Shown here piece after piece: positions 23,301 through 36,400 of a stretch of 64,000 nt of DNA (position 1 is its first letter; each line of letters starts with the position of its first letter). The translations under genes were made by a program, and so were the position numbers. The stretch covers positions 9,232,496 through 9,296,495 of the forward strand of contig NC_092366.1 in assembly GCF_030848805.1 (NCBI RefSeq). The letters are read 5' to 3'. The notes beneath the pieces are model-generated. The model was not told the origin of the DNA. It did not search any database and saw only the letters and a list, made by a program, of their open reading frames with translations. This DNA comes from Temnothorax longispinosus (Eukaryota > Arthropoda > Insecta > Hymenoptera > Formicidae).

Positions 23301-26300
23301 TTCGACCAATCGCGTTGCTCGATTCAAAAACGTACGGCCATACGTTCCCGAATCGAGTAACACGATTGGTCGAAATCCTACTGTTACTGTTACGAAAAAG
23401 TGTGTGTCCGGGGCCTTACGACGAGCGTTACGATTAACCTTACGATAGATGTAGAAGGACCTTAAGACGTCTTACGTGCCTATTTTGAATATGGTGCTGT
23501 CTGGGTTCTTTCGGCTAGTAGCCAAAATGCGAGAATGCAACGCGCCGAGACACGGGTTTATTCTGACAGAGCGATGGGAGAGTCTCCGGTCGCGGGGAAC
23601 GTGACGGGACTTCCGTGACGACGATTCGTATCTGCAACTCGTTGAAATTCGCAATGCTCTTGCGCTTCTCCCCGCGGGAAAGTCCGCGCGGCATGAATTT
23701 GTTCTCCAGCTGGAAGGAAGCGCAAACAGATCCGGCGACTGGACGAGACAACGACCCGCGTCTACGCATATATTGTAAAATAAAATAAAATAATGTAAAA
23801 TGTACGGTGAATAACGCCACTGTCGTCAGTGTCGTTAGCTAGCATGACACGAGGAAACGTGACAGTTTCTACGAGTAGTAATATAAGACATTCCGGCTGT
23901 CCCATGCAGAACCGAGTCAAGTCTAGAGCCTGCGTGAGCTTCGCAAACCAGTCTTCTTTTTCTTCCGCCTCCTTTTGGAATCCGGCCTAACCGCGCGCTA
24001 CTTCCACGTACTTCTACGTACCTTTTCCGTTATCAATGGAAAAAAAATAGTCGGGTATACCTAAATCTCCCGTCTCTTCCGAATCACACCATGTGTTATC
24101 AAATGGTCGCGCTGTACGTGTGCATGTGTGTGTGTTGGAGCATGCTAGCATGCAATTACCCAACAACGATCAACCATAGGCAAGCAAAACAAATAACGAC
24201 AAAGCGAAATTACCTTCTAGCAGAATATTTCAGGTTTATATTGCCCCATTAAGTCCAAGCTTTCCTCCTGGAGAACAAAAATAAACGATGAGAGATGGGA
24301 TTGACACACAGGCGTTTCAGTGCGAGAACGAGCGACAGTTTCCCCGGGGAACTTTGACTCAACACCGCGGGTCGGTTCACGGACAAGATATATACTTACG
24401 CTGCGGGCGTTCGCTTCGGTTAATTTTATTTTATTTCACCCCGCGCTTTGGAATAATCCGCCGAGCGGTTTTTAGAAAAAACTCGATTTTTTTTTTGTTC
24501 CACGTCAACTAGATGATCCGCGCGTTGTCTTGCATAAGCGTACCAGTCTGTGGGTTTGCCGCGTGACTCACGCGTGTCGGCTTTAACTATGGCGAGTAGT
24601 TATGCGAACCATAATGAATGAAACTCGACCCACGCGAAAACGAATACGCCACGTCTCGTTCCACGACTCGTTCCTCCGTTCCTTTTTGACGAACCGGGTC
24701 GTAAAACCGAATATTACGATTCGTTAAAACGATTGTTCCTCGCTTCGATCTTTCGGGGGCAATTTTGCGGATCAACCGTGGCGGACTGACCGACGGATCC
24801 TCGAGCGAGGAAATTGTGGCGCGTGTGTCGAGCTTCGATAGGAAAGCGAACGGACGAAGCCCGCGATAAGAGTAATATAATTAATGCGAACTCGATATAC
24901 ACGGAAACGTGTATATCTCACAATCAGAAACAAAACCGGAGTTTCGTAATACGGCAATAACGTCGCGCTATTACTTTTATACCCGACCCGTTCGCCAACA
25001 CGCCAACTTTGCCTTAACGCGCCGTAACGCTGGTCTCGCCGTCTTGTCATCGAAATTGTCACAACTCCGTAACAGAATATGACCTACGTTAGCGTGACTT
25101 CTACTTCGAACCAGTCGAGTAACATTTTCCGAGTCCTGGTAGGACTCTCCTACTGAGACACGCTGTTCCGCGGAGTTGGGCGGCTGTTCGGAAATAACGT
25201 CGGGAACACCGCCGGCTGTCGATGGGACCTTGAAGAAATTCGCGAGCAAATTAGGCCTCGTTTCGGAACAACGGTAACTTCTGACTCACGACTATCTCGA
25301 CCCAGACAGATTCGCTCGCGTGCTTGTACGAGGCGCAAGGGTTTCAGGGGAAGGAAAGCGGAGTAGATAACGATCGGTGTTACTGGAGGTACAACGTAAG
25401 AATTGGACGGACATTTCCTTGTAATCCCGTTTTCCCGCAGTTCACTTGACCGAAATTCTCCGACGCGCGATACTTGTCTCTCTTTCGTGTACTCGCTGCC
25501 GTTGGCGAATGCAAAGCGTTCTCCCAACCGCTTATTAAGGACAATCGTACGTATCGGTATCTAGGTAGCAATAGCGGACATTGGTAAGTACGACGAAGAG
25601 TCCGGAATCGGGATCACGAAGGCGGTCGGCATGACTGACAGAAGCGGTCATTGTTGGCCACGAAATCACCGACTAAATGGGTCCCCGGACAGATACTGTG
25701 CACGCCACCCGCGCGTTTTTTCGCCTAGGGGTTCCTTCGCTCCGTGACCTTCGGCGGGTCTCCCGAGTCGTTTTCTATGCGGAAGAGTTCGCAGGCCAGT
25801 CACGAGACCGCGACGATTCGATTTTGCGACTCTCGTCGCAAGAAAGCCTGGAAAAAAGGATGCCGCGCGAAAAGTTTCGTTTCACGAAAGGTGATAGATG
25901 ACAAACGAAGTAGATACATCACAAACTTTCGTACTTGCACAAGAGCTTCGAATACATATAAAACTAACACATTTTTGATACATCGACGAGCGGTCGCAAT
26001 TAATAATTTGCAGAAGGCACAAGCCACCGAGAGTGCAAAGTATTTTCACATAAGGCAAACAGCATAGTTGCGCATTGCATAATACTATGTCCATCTATCG
26101 CTATCAATTTTCTCGAACATGTAAAACTGATGGATCCTGAAATGTAGTAGACACAAAAATATAATCGATCTCGTCTATTTAGCGTGCGCGTGTGTCACTA
26201 TGTGTGTGCGATTGTGTGGACGAGCGTCAGACCTATCTCTTCCCGCCTACGCTTTCATGTTCGACCGATCATCAAGCGAGATGATAATAGAAAAAGGGCG

Positions 26301-26614
26301 AATGTATGTGTATATGTGTGTATAAAGGTAGAAAAAGGGGGACACTCGCGCGTGTATCGATAATGCGCGCGTGATTACGCAAACGCAACGGCGATGGCAT
26401 TTGTTGTTGGCTGTTGTTGCAACGCGGAATGACGCCGGTGTCAAGGTAAACCGCGCATGAACGGGCGATACGACCGCTCGAGGTCTCTCCTCAAGACTCT
26501 CGGCTGCGATCTAGCATGGGGAAAATCCGAATTAGATTTTTTTTCAAAGCCACTAAAACGCACGCCCAAAGATGAATGGCAAAGTGGGTCGACTGGTCTC
26601 GCAATGAATACGTG

Positions 26615-26679
<65 letters not shown>

Positions 26680-29600
26680 AAAAAAATTAGAAGAAAGGAG
26701 AAAGAGGAAAGATGATGATTATCAACACATTGAGTGGCGTCGAAGTCACGTAAACATATATTGTGGCTCACAAAGTCCGTCCGGTCGTTGCTAATTCACG
26801 ATATCCCATTCGTTGCGAAAGATAAAACGCGCAACAGAATAAAAAGATTTACAAGAATAGCTATCTCGTATGGCAAATGTGACTCGCGATTGCGTAAGTT
26901 AACGAGGAGTACTCAACGTGTTACGACGCGCGACGGTTTTCCGCTCTGGAAAAGCTTGAGGGAACTTCCAAGCCCGCGATACGTACGAAACTGCTATACG
27001 TATAAAAATTACACAATGTCGTTCATTGAAGGAGGGAGCCGGGCAAAAGAAAAAGTTACGAGAAGCGTGTCTGCCTCAATCGATCGATCGACCGACTGAT
27101 TGATCGTGTTGTAATCATAATCATGGTGTACCTTTTGTTTAGGAGATTCCGGAACAGGGGCGATCCTCTCGTCAGCGGTTTCGGTCGTTCTGTTCGTCGC
27201 CAGACGGCTGGGCGAAGATCCTGAGACAAAACGTTAAAACATTTTCTTCAATCCTCTATTATTAACAATTGTTTTGTTTCTATATATTAAAATAATAACT
27301 TTTAATAGGAAACATGAGTTAAATTACGAGAGAACATTGGAGCACAAAAAGTTGCTTATTTAACGAGAAGTTTGAAGAGGAGGTAGCTGTTTCGTTTCAA
27401 TTGTCTCGATGAATTGTGCCGACGTAATTTATGAAACGTCCCGTAGAAGTTTCCTTCGTAGGGTGAATATTTATGCACGGAGCGCTAAAAGTACCGCTAT
27501 TGTGGCCGACGAGTAGCGGAAATATGCTTCCGTTTGAAAGACAATATTGACTTTTTTTGCAAGGCGGTACGAAGAAAAGTCCAACTCGGCGCGTTTGTAT
27601 AAACGCGCTTATTTATGTCAGTGCCGATCAACCTACGTGATCCAACGTGTAAATTCACGTGACACATTTCCGCGTAGCCTTCCTTCCAATGTATGAGAGA
27701 CGGGAATGCGAAATGCATTTATAATAATCAGCTCGAGGAAGCTTATTTATCTCAGTTTCTATATTCTTTCGTTTTATTACCGGCGCGATACTGTTGAGCG
27801 CGACGCGTTCTAAGTACAGAGTCGCTCACAGAGTATCCTCTGTAGTAGCAAGATTCGATAAGTGTAGGTACCTCCACCTTCCGCTGACTATCGTCCGTCC
27901 GCCCGAGAGAAACGCCAAGTCTAATCCCGACCGCGAGAGCGCGGGGCCTAATGTAGCTATAAAGCGAGCAGGACGTCGACTACCGAGCAATGTGGTAATT
28001 TCCTCGTTGCAGGTAGTGATTTCAGGAAACGGTATAGGTCCTCACGTTAATTCGCAACCGGGGCATTTATTATACAATGCAACGGATCGTCTTCCTATCC
28101 GATCGGGATTAACCGTCTTTCAAAGGTTAACGGTACGGTTAATCTGCGGGAGACTGGAATTCCGTGAGATTAGAAGCTGGGGAAAAAGATGAACTTTTTA
28201 ATAGATTACGGCATCGCCGCCGGATATCTTGTCTCTAGCGACGCGTAGAGCTCAATAAGCACAAATGATATCCTCGGCAAATCGCGCCTGTTCTCGCGAT
28301 TGCGGAGCAGGGAGAGAGGGATAGTGGAGAGAAAAGATTAGAGATCACGACGCGAGAAGCACGTTATAACATCGACACTTTGCGTAACGAAACGCCGCCG
28401 GGTTTCAAAGCGAGCGCGAACCCGGCAGCTGGAAATTGAATAATTCACGCCAATCTTCTTGACGCAGGTTGGCGAGGAAAAAGGATCGCGATACATGAAA
28501 TACTTATACATATATCCTTCGAATTTACCGTTAAAGTTTAGCTTTCGAAAGTTTCAGGCGTTTTACGTATCGCGGACAGCGCTTTAATAAATGAAGAGAG
28601 GATCGAATCGCTAATTCGTTCTTTAAGAAACTCTTAAATGAGCATCGTTCTCTCGTGGGATAAGATAAATTCGATCCTTTCAATAATTACGGCATCTAAT
28701 AAACCAAAGACTTTTACGTACACGCTGAAAAAGTGAAATCCTGCCTGACAGGCATACTCGTCGCGTATAATTCGCGAGGCGAATTTGACTCGTTTGTTAC
28801 CGTAAAGGCGAACGAAAATCATAACAATGGCGAGGACGACGCAATAACGTTCGTTCAACAAGTGGTTGTAAACGATAACGTAAAAGGTCGATGCCGTTAA
28901 GGTGCGATTTCATTGACGCTAGAAACCAGCGGCAGCGTTAAGAAAATGTAGTGGGGGAAGAAGTTCAGACCGTCTCAACTTTTTAGCGTAAAGCAAAATT
29001 CAACGGAACTTCTACCCCCACTACATTTTCTTGACGCTGCCGCTGGTTTCTAAGCGCGGAAAAAGGAATGCAAATCTTGCGGCGGCTCAACAAGTGGCTA
29101 CTCAAATTTTCAAAGCCAGCCCGCAATCGGACAGCCGGGCTAATTGCGCCTCTGATAATCAGAGCTCCAGCGGGACCAATAAAAACGACGACTTAAACGT
29201 CGTCAGAAGTTTCCTTTGCTTTTTACGAGACGCCGCTCTGCGTCGCGTTGTCGCTCACGAGGAGTGCGAGGAGATCAAAAGCCGCGATACTCGTTGCGTC
29301 GTAACTTAAATGGGACGAAAGAAATTTCATCGAAATATCACGTCCACGTCGTGAAATCGTTGATCGAGAAAAAAAAATTAATTTCAAACGAATTTCTGTA
29401 CTTCGCGTCCCGAGATTCGCATTGTCGAGGCAGATACCGACCTTATATAGCGCAACTTCCGCGACAGACGTCACGCGTGTGATATTAATCGAAGGGGACA
29501 ATTGTGCGAGAGATACGCCGGTCCGCTCCGCGAAGAGGAGAAAGCTAGAAACCAATCGCTGACACGAGAGCAATCGGCGCGGCCTATTTGGCCCATTTGG

Positions 29601-32600
29601 TAACGGGCTGCGCAATCGTGTCGAACATGCGAGACATTAATGCGTTGCGACGTTTCGAACGTCACGCCTGTCGATCGGACTCGCCTGATTTCAACCTGAA
29701 AACGAACGTGATGTGTGTGCCGATAGAACGCTTTTTTCGCAGCCCGCGCTTCTCGGAATCACAGATGTCATAGTTAGAGACACGACGCGAAACATCGCTT
29801 GTCTCGAGGAAATTTGTAATCGTGCGTATAAAGTAAAATCGAATTTACTGGTTCTCCCGGGCTCTCCCATACAGCACAAAAATTTGAAACAAAAGTTGAG
29901 ACGTTGCAATGTTGAATATTGAAGTGTAAATATCTTTCCAACGTTGAATTTAAGTGTTGATTCTTCTATACATTAATTCTTTATATTGATATACAACATT
30001 GAAACAGCATTGAACAAATTATCAATCTTTCCGTGCTATTCGCAACGATGCCGCTAGGCGGCACATGACGGTAAGACCAACTCGTAAGTTCAGTTGAGGG
30101 TGAATATAAAAGCGATTGGCCCCCAGCGAAACAAAATCGCGACATCCGAGGGTCTTCTTTTAGATCTAGGGGAATAATCCCAATCGGAGCTGAGAAAATT
30201 TCCAATAGTTGTAAAAAAAATATGTTCTGCTAAACGCGGCCAATGTTAATCAATATATAACAATTTAAAGATGTATGTCAGATAGCTATATATAGTATAA
30301 TTTTGTTTTCTTGATTAAACAGTGTAGAGCTAATCTCAGAAATTATTCATAAACAACATAATATCATTGGGACAGAAAAAGCGTAAAAATCGCAATTTTG
30401 TCCCATTTTTGTACTTGATATTGTTTAAATAAATCATTAAAAAATTGAAAAAAAAAATATAACCAGAAAATCTTAAAAATCCGTAATTGCAATTCTCGAT
30501 GTCATAGAAGTGTACCATAAAAATTTCATTCATTTTTACCGTACATGAGCAGAGATACATATTATGATATTTACATGGAAAATATATCTATATATATATA
30601 TACAATTTCTGTAACTTTTAAATCAAATATCTCAGAAACGGGTCGGACAATCAATCGCAAATTTAACACAGATTTTTGGGATATATAAGTGCACAATCCC
30701 TGTAAATTTCAGCTTTATTCTGTTATTATTTTGACATAAGCGACATACATCTTTAATTGTTGTTGCATTGTTTTTAAGATTTGCCAGTTAATATATCATT
30801 ACAAGATTTTTGAACACTATAAAGACGTGTTATATACAAGTATAGGCAAAAAGAAAGTATCGGAATCAGAGGATAATCATTAATAAAGCTGAATGATGAA
30901 TTACAACGTCTACAAAACATTGTAATTCAGAGGACATTAGACGTTTGTACAATATATTTTCAACGTTGAATATACATTTTGCAACGTGAATGCAATATTG
31001 CAAATGTTTTTGAGATTTTGATTCAACGTTTATGTATTGTATGGGTCTTATAATCTTATAATATAGTTTCGATAAAAGTTATATGAAGCTCAATCTTTCG
31101 CGATGAAGGTAAAGTGAATTACGCAAATTAAGTTTGTATAAAAATTTCTTTTCGTAAAATTTGCGTTGAATAATATAAAAGACACCGCGATGGTGGACTA
31201 CGAGTGTAAGAACGCTCCTTCGAGAAAAAAAATCTTTAGCTGCGATGTACTTTTTCCGACGGGATTGTATCTCGTCGATAGAGTCGTCTAGACTAGGGAA
31301 GAGATGAAAAAAGCGGTCGATAGCCAGAGATTGAAAACAAAAACTAGCACCAAAATCGTCGTGTATTCCTCAGACTATTCGCGACGTATGTACTTATTTG
31401 CGTCAGACTCAAATATCTTCTGAAAAAAATATGAAGCTGCCGAATGCAGCCGCTGATGTTAGGTATGCTTAAATTATTTCAGTTTCGAGAATTCAATAGC
31501 AGCAAACGGCGAGCAAACTCGAATCGAGGAATGAATTTAATTAAATCTTTCAACGCATTCCGAGAGTTAGGGAATGTTTACTCTTCGCGTAATAAGACGT
31601 CTGAGACGATTCACGATGCGAGCGTTACTTTCTTTAATAAAGTCAGCACGCTCTCGACAAAGAAAGTCTCGCGACGGGACTCACCTCTGAAAGTTTGGTA
31701 AAATTGCGAGAGGTAGGTGAGAATGGACAATCGATCGGGCACCGTGCAGGACGCCATGTCCTCGGCGTCCAGGAGCGCAGGGATCCCGAGATGCTGCTCG
31801 GCCGTTCTGAAAGCCAGCTCGTTGTTTCTGTACACATCGTCCTTGTTCAGGCTGTTGAAGTCGCTGTAACAAAAAACGAAGTGGGACGACCTGAGTTTTT
31901 ATCTCTCGCTAAGCAGTATTAATCTTCTGCTATCGGTTACTTCGGCGCGATTCTTCGGCCACATTTATTCCGTGTCCGAAGGCCACTCGATAAAACGTCG
32001 AATGTGTAAAAAGGATTCCTTGAATAAATCAGATTGCTGATTATCCTGTGGGCGTGTATGGTGAGAATCGCTTTTTTCATTAGAGCAAGTATAAATAACC
32101 GCCGCTGCTGAATATGTGAGTCGTAAACGACGGCGGTTAAGTATGCCCGGTCTTTATTAAAGAAAGGACGGTCGTGCGAAATCCGTCGCAGTTATATCCC
32201 TCTTAATAAAATGAAAATGAGCAACGGATGTGACGCTGAGAAACAAAGCACAACTTTGATTTAAAAAAAAAAAAAACACTATGATTTTTGCAAACGATTT
32301 CTCTGCGACACATTTGTAATTTTCTAAGTTATTGAAGTCGGAGTGTGCAGCGTGCTGTCGGCATGTATACCGAAATATATACATGACAAAATATGTACAT
32401 AACAAAATATGCCGGAAATACGTAGGCGAATCTAGCAGATTGCATCGGGGAATGTAACGCGGTTAAATTTTCGCATGACTGAAAAGGTGCCACGAATGTG
32501 TAATGCATCTCGCACGTGGGCCACGGATCTGCCCCCGTTATCGAAATGGGCCGTCTATCGAGACATGCATTATTTATGAAGAAATGAAAATGTAATGAAA

Positions 32601-33359
32601 CTTTAATTAAACGGAAATAATCTAAATTAAGAAAATCACTGTTTCCGCATAGATGCTCTACCGTTTCCGGCTGTCTGAAATGGTTGATTGAGTGATAACG
32701 TTACCAAGCTAAAGCTGTCGGTGCAATTGCAAATAAGTGCCGACTCGTCGAAATAAAGTCGTTGATATTGCCGACAAAATTTTCCCTGCATCCCAGGATC
32801 TATTCAAAGAGGGATTCAAACAGGTGACTCGGGATCAAAAGTCCTGAAAAGGGAGCTCAAGTCCTCGGAAAGTCGTAACTAGAAACCTTAAACTCCGAAA
32901 ATATAATATTGCTCTTTTATCTCGGCGGACATATCTTTCCCGCAATTTACGATTATTGCATACAGAATTACGATTTACTCTCCTGACACTTCTCCTTTTT
33001 ATGGCACAATGATACCCATTTTTTTTTCGCGACTGTCTATCCCGGGCTACTATACGAGTGCTCCACTTTTAGGTAAATCGATATGCACAGGCCGCATATT
33101 GCTCGGCAGTTGAAGTAGTACTTGAAATTCTAGGTCGAAAGATGAGCACCTGTTCGATGCTCGAGTTCGGCTGCTCGATTGATAGCGAGATAGCAAACCC
33201 ACGCGGATGTAAAACTTTTGTTACGATTTATGTAGAGCGTGAAATCGACACGTCACTCATTCTTCGCAAGCGCGCATTGTGCCTACAATTATGTCAGACA
33301 ATTCAGTATTGTGAAATTGCGTCGTGATTATCACGGATCGAAGCAACGTGAAATTCTAG

Positions 33360-33400
<41 letters not shown>

Positions 33401-36400
33401 AGTGTTTGCGCGATCATTTCTCTCGAGCGTATGTATCCGCGGGAGAGAGAGTGCCGTCGATAATACTATACAACGGAGTATCGTTTCTTCGTCGACATTC
33501 TCTAATAATTTCCCGCAGTAAAACTCCTGACTCGTCACGACTCGCGATAAATTCGGGATTTGATGGACGACGGGCGGTCGTCTGGGAGGTCACGATGAGT
33601 CAGAGTTCCACCAGACCGGTGCCACTCCCATCCTTTTCATTCTCATCCTCCCGTCCTTCTCATCTTCATCTCCTCCTATTGCAGCCTAAAAAAAAACCTA
33701 CGCGAGTTGACGACTCGTCTTTCGGCTTAATAGTGATACTTCATCCACGCGCGCGTGCGCCATTCGGTGCTAATCGTCGTAGGTATATTTCGCGAGACTC
33801 CATTTGTAAAATTACGACAGGAAGAACGAGATCCGCTATTAAGGAACGCGATTCTAGCGCGATAACGTTACACATCGGATGAGAAATCGCACGACTGAAC
33901 GAACGATATCCAACAGAACTCCGTAGAGATAGTGCAGAGCTGCATATATCGCGGCATCAACCGTCCAGCTTTGAACGCAATGTTGCGAGCGAGCGAGCGA
34001 AAGTTCAAACCGCAACACAGCTCCACGTTATGCCCATAAATTCTCGCACCAATCCTTTGCTGCCCCGCGTTTTAACGCGCGCATCTATAGAATTAACGTA
34101 ACCCCACGAATTTCACCAAAGGCGCAAAGGTCTCCTCTCCGCCACGTGCAGATTCTTCTTCGATCGGTTAGGTATACACCTGTCGGTTTTACTTTCACTC
34201 GCGCCTCCTCGTCAGAGATCGCCAAGATATTCTCACGTGATACTCCTCTTCCGGGTTATTCTACCCGGCTCTTCAATTCAGCTGCTCGACAATAAAAGGT
34301 CCACCGCGAGTCGCGATCTCCTTAATTTTCAATCACCTCATACTTATTGTTAGACAGATACTTAGACAATAACCATTAAGGAGCGTTATACGCATCGCGA
34401 CACGGAATCTCTTTGTCTTTTGTCGGAAGTTAAAATAACTCTGAAGTTCTGAAGTTCGCTTTGAGAGGAGACGAGGAAGGAAGGCGAGGAGAAAGGGGAA
34501 AATTTCGTTTCAGCCACGGGAACGGAAGGTAATAGAAGAAAACTTCTCGCTGTTTTATTGCCTCCCTCCGCCGTTACGTCCGAGTAGATTTTGCCGGACT
34601 GACCGAGACAATAAGAGGAGGAGAAATGAAGAATAGCCTCGCAACGATCCTTTCGTCCGCGATAAAAAGCGAATTCCCTTCTTCGTGAGACCTTGACTAT
34701 TGAAGCGAAGTTCTAGAAGGAATTCTCATACGAACAAACATCTTTCCCTACAAAAAAAAGGCGCTTAAAAGGTCGCTTTCTTAAAGACGCAATTTTTTAA
34801 ACGTGTAAATTTATATATGTCTCTTCAAATGACTATTTAAAAACAACATTCTCCATTTAATTATAAATATTGAAACAGATAAAGGCATATATTGCGTCTA
34901 TCAAACCCCGAAAGTGTCTAATTCTACCCTTGACACAAACTCAAGTGTCAGGAATAGAATTAGATACTTTCGGGGAAATAAAGTCGATAAAAAGCCAGGA
35001 CGAAGAGGCTTTTTATAGAGAGTCAATAAAGAAAGGCCGGGGGTCTCTTGTTTCGACGGTCAAGAGTGCATTTCTCTTAAGGCTCCTGGTCCCTGAGCCG
35101 AGAACTCTGCGTTGACGGTGGCGACGTACCGTCGCGGCAGAAATCAGAACTCTCTCCAATGGAGAATTCTGTCCTTTGTGACATGTTGACAACCTATTTT
35201 GTTGTGCATGCTATTTCTTTATTATTCACTCTGTGCTTGTGCTCTAACGTTTAACGTATTTGTGAAAGTCGTAAAATTGGTCGAAAAGTAAGATTTGCAT
35301 GCGGAAGGAACGTTTTCATCTCCTTTCGATAGTCGTTAAACGGCTGTTTTTCCCGTATGTTTAGGCTTCGTTTTATGGCTGTTTGTTTATTGTCGAGGGA
35401 AAAGGGTAGTTTTCGGCCAATTTCGGAAGTGTTCTGAAACGATCTATAGTGATGTTTTATTGAAATGTCTTTTTATTTGAAAATGGCATGCACAACAAAA
35501 TTGGGTGTTTTCCTCGCTTCGATAGTAAGAATCCAATATGGCCGCGGTGACTACCCCAGGAGCCTTAAAAACGCCACTTAATCTATAACAGAACACATTT
35601 TGTCACGACGTATCGAGGTACAACGGGCAATAATCCAAGCCGCAGACTTTTTCGCAGTTTATCCTCAACACATTTCGAGTCGTAGGTGATAAAATTATTA
35701 ATCTTATTAAAAAATTAAATGTGCGTAACTCGCACGAGCTTTCTTTTGCAAGATTTTTTTGGCAATGTGCACGCGTTGTTTATTCGTTCGCGTTTAAAGT
35801 ATCGAACGATCGCGATAATAATTAGACGTTTTCGACTAGCAAGAGATATTTATTTGGACGCCCGCCAGGAAAGCTCGAGATGTTGTCGTTAGCCTTCATG
35901 AATGTTTGAAAACAAATCTCTGCGATGGATGTCCGCGATGTTGTCTTGCCTTTTTACCCTAGTTTATTGATTATGCGCCGAAAAGAATAATAGGGGTATT
36001 CAAATAAGTTAGAGTTTAACGGTTTGACAGGTTATGTCGGGTTAAAGTCGAGTAAAAAGTTAATTTTTACACTTTTAACCCAAAGATTAATGTGATAGGT
36101 TAATGAGTCACTTATGTATTTTGCATAACCTTAAAGAGTAACGCGCCCAAAGTTAATTAATTAACTTTTTACTCGACTTTAACCCGACATAACCTGTCAA
36201 ACCGTTAAACTTTAACTTATTTGAATACCCCTAATATATGCGGAAGAAAAAATGTCAAGTCGAACGTTAACATCTGGAGATTCTCGTTTTTTTTTTCAAA
36301 TTGAAACTTTAAATTGAAATTAATTAACTTTATTATTCCGTGAAAGAATGCAAATTGTCAGCGAGTATTATCTGGACAGTAAAGAAAGTAGGTTACTTTC

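Larger units (their letters stand above)
20276..27131. other. Long MICAL-like intron region with repeats and an unresolved exon
   Basis: The region between the LIM exon and the CH-LIM linker exon holds several palindromic elements (listed separately) and moderately GC-rich unique sequence. Phase arithmetic requires one more coding exon of length 3n+2 here. Candidates are 22481-22533 (53 nt, minus strand, ending at CG|GTAAGA, open in the needed phase) and, for an alternative end, 24214-24267. A perfect TATAAATAG word at 22672-22680 (plus strand) and CA/GA-rich sequence beside it may mark an internal promoter, but no gene can be tied to it. Confidence 0.4.
27221..31684. other. MICAL-like intron between linker exon and CH exon
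   Basis: The intron is about 4.5 kb. It contains a palindrome at 28916-29056 and a longer terminal-inverted-repeat element at 29866-31045, both listed separately. I see no coding exon with similarity or good splice context in the rest. Confidence 0.6.

Noticed and set aside
24006..24060. Possible 39-nt minus-strand exon ending AAAAG|GTACGT
   Set aside because: It is open in phase 0, but its length is a multiple of three and so cannot repair the phase gap before the LIM exon; the acceptor is also weak.
26553..26771. Leu/Ser and Arg/Glu reading frames
   Set aside because: They are translations of the (GA)n microsatellite on the two strands. The same holds for the frames at 62431-62973.
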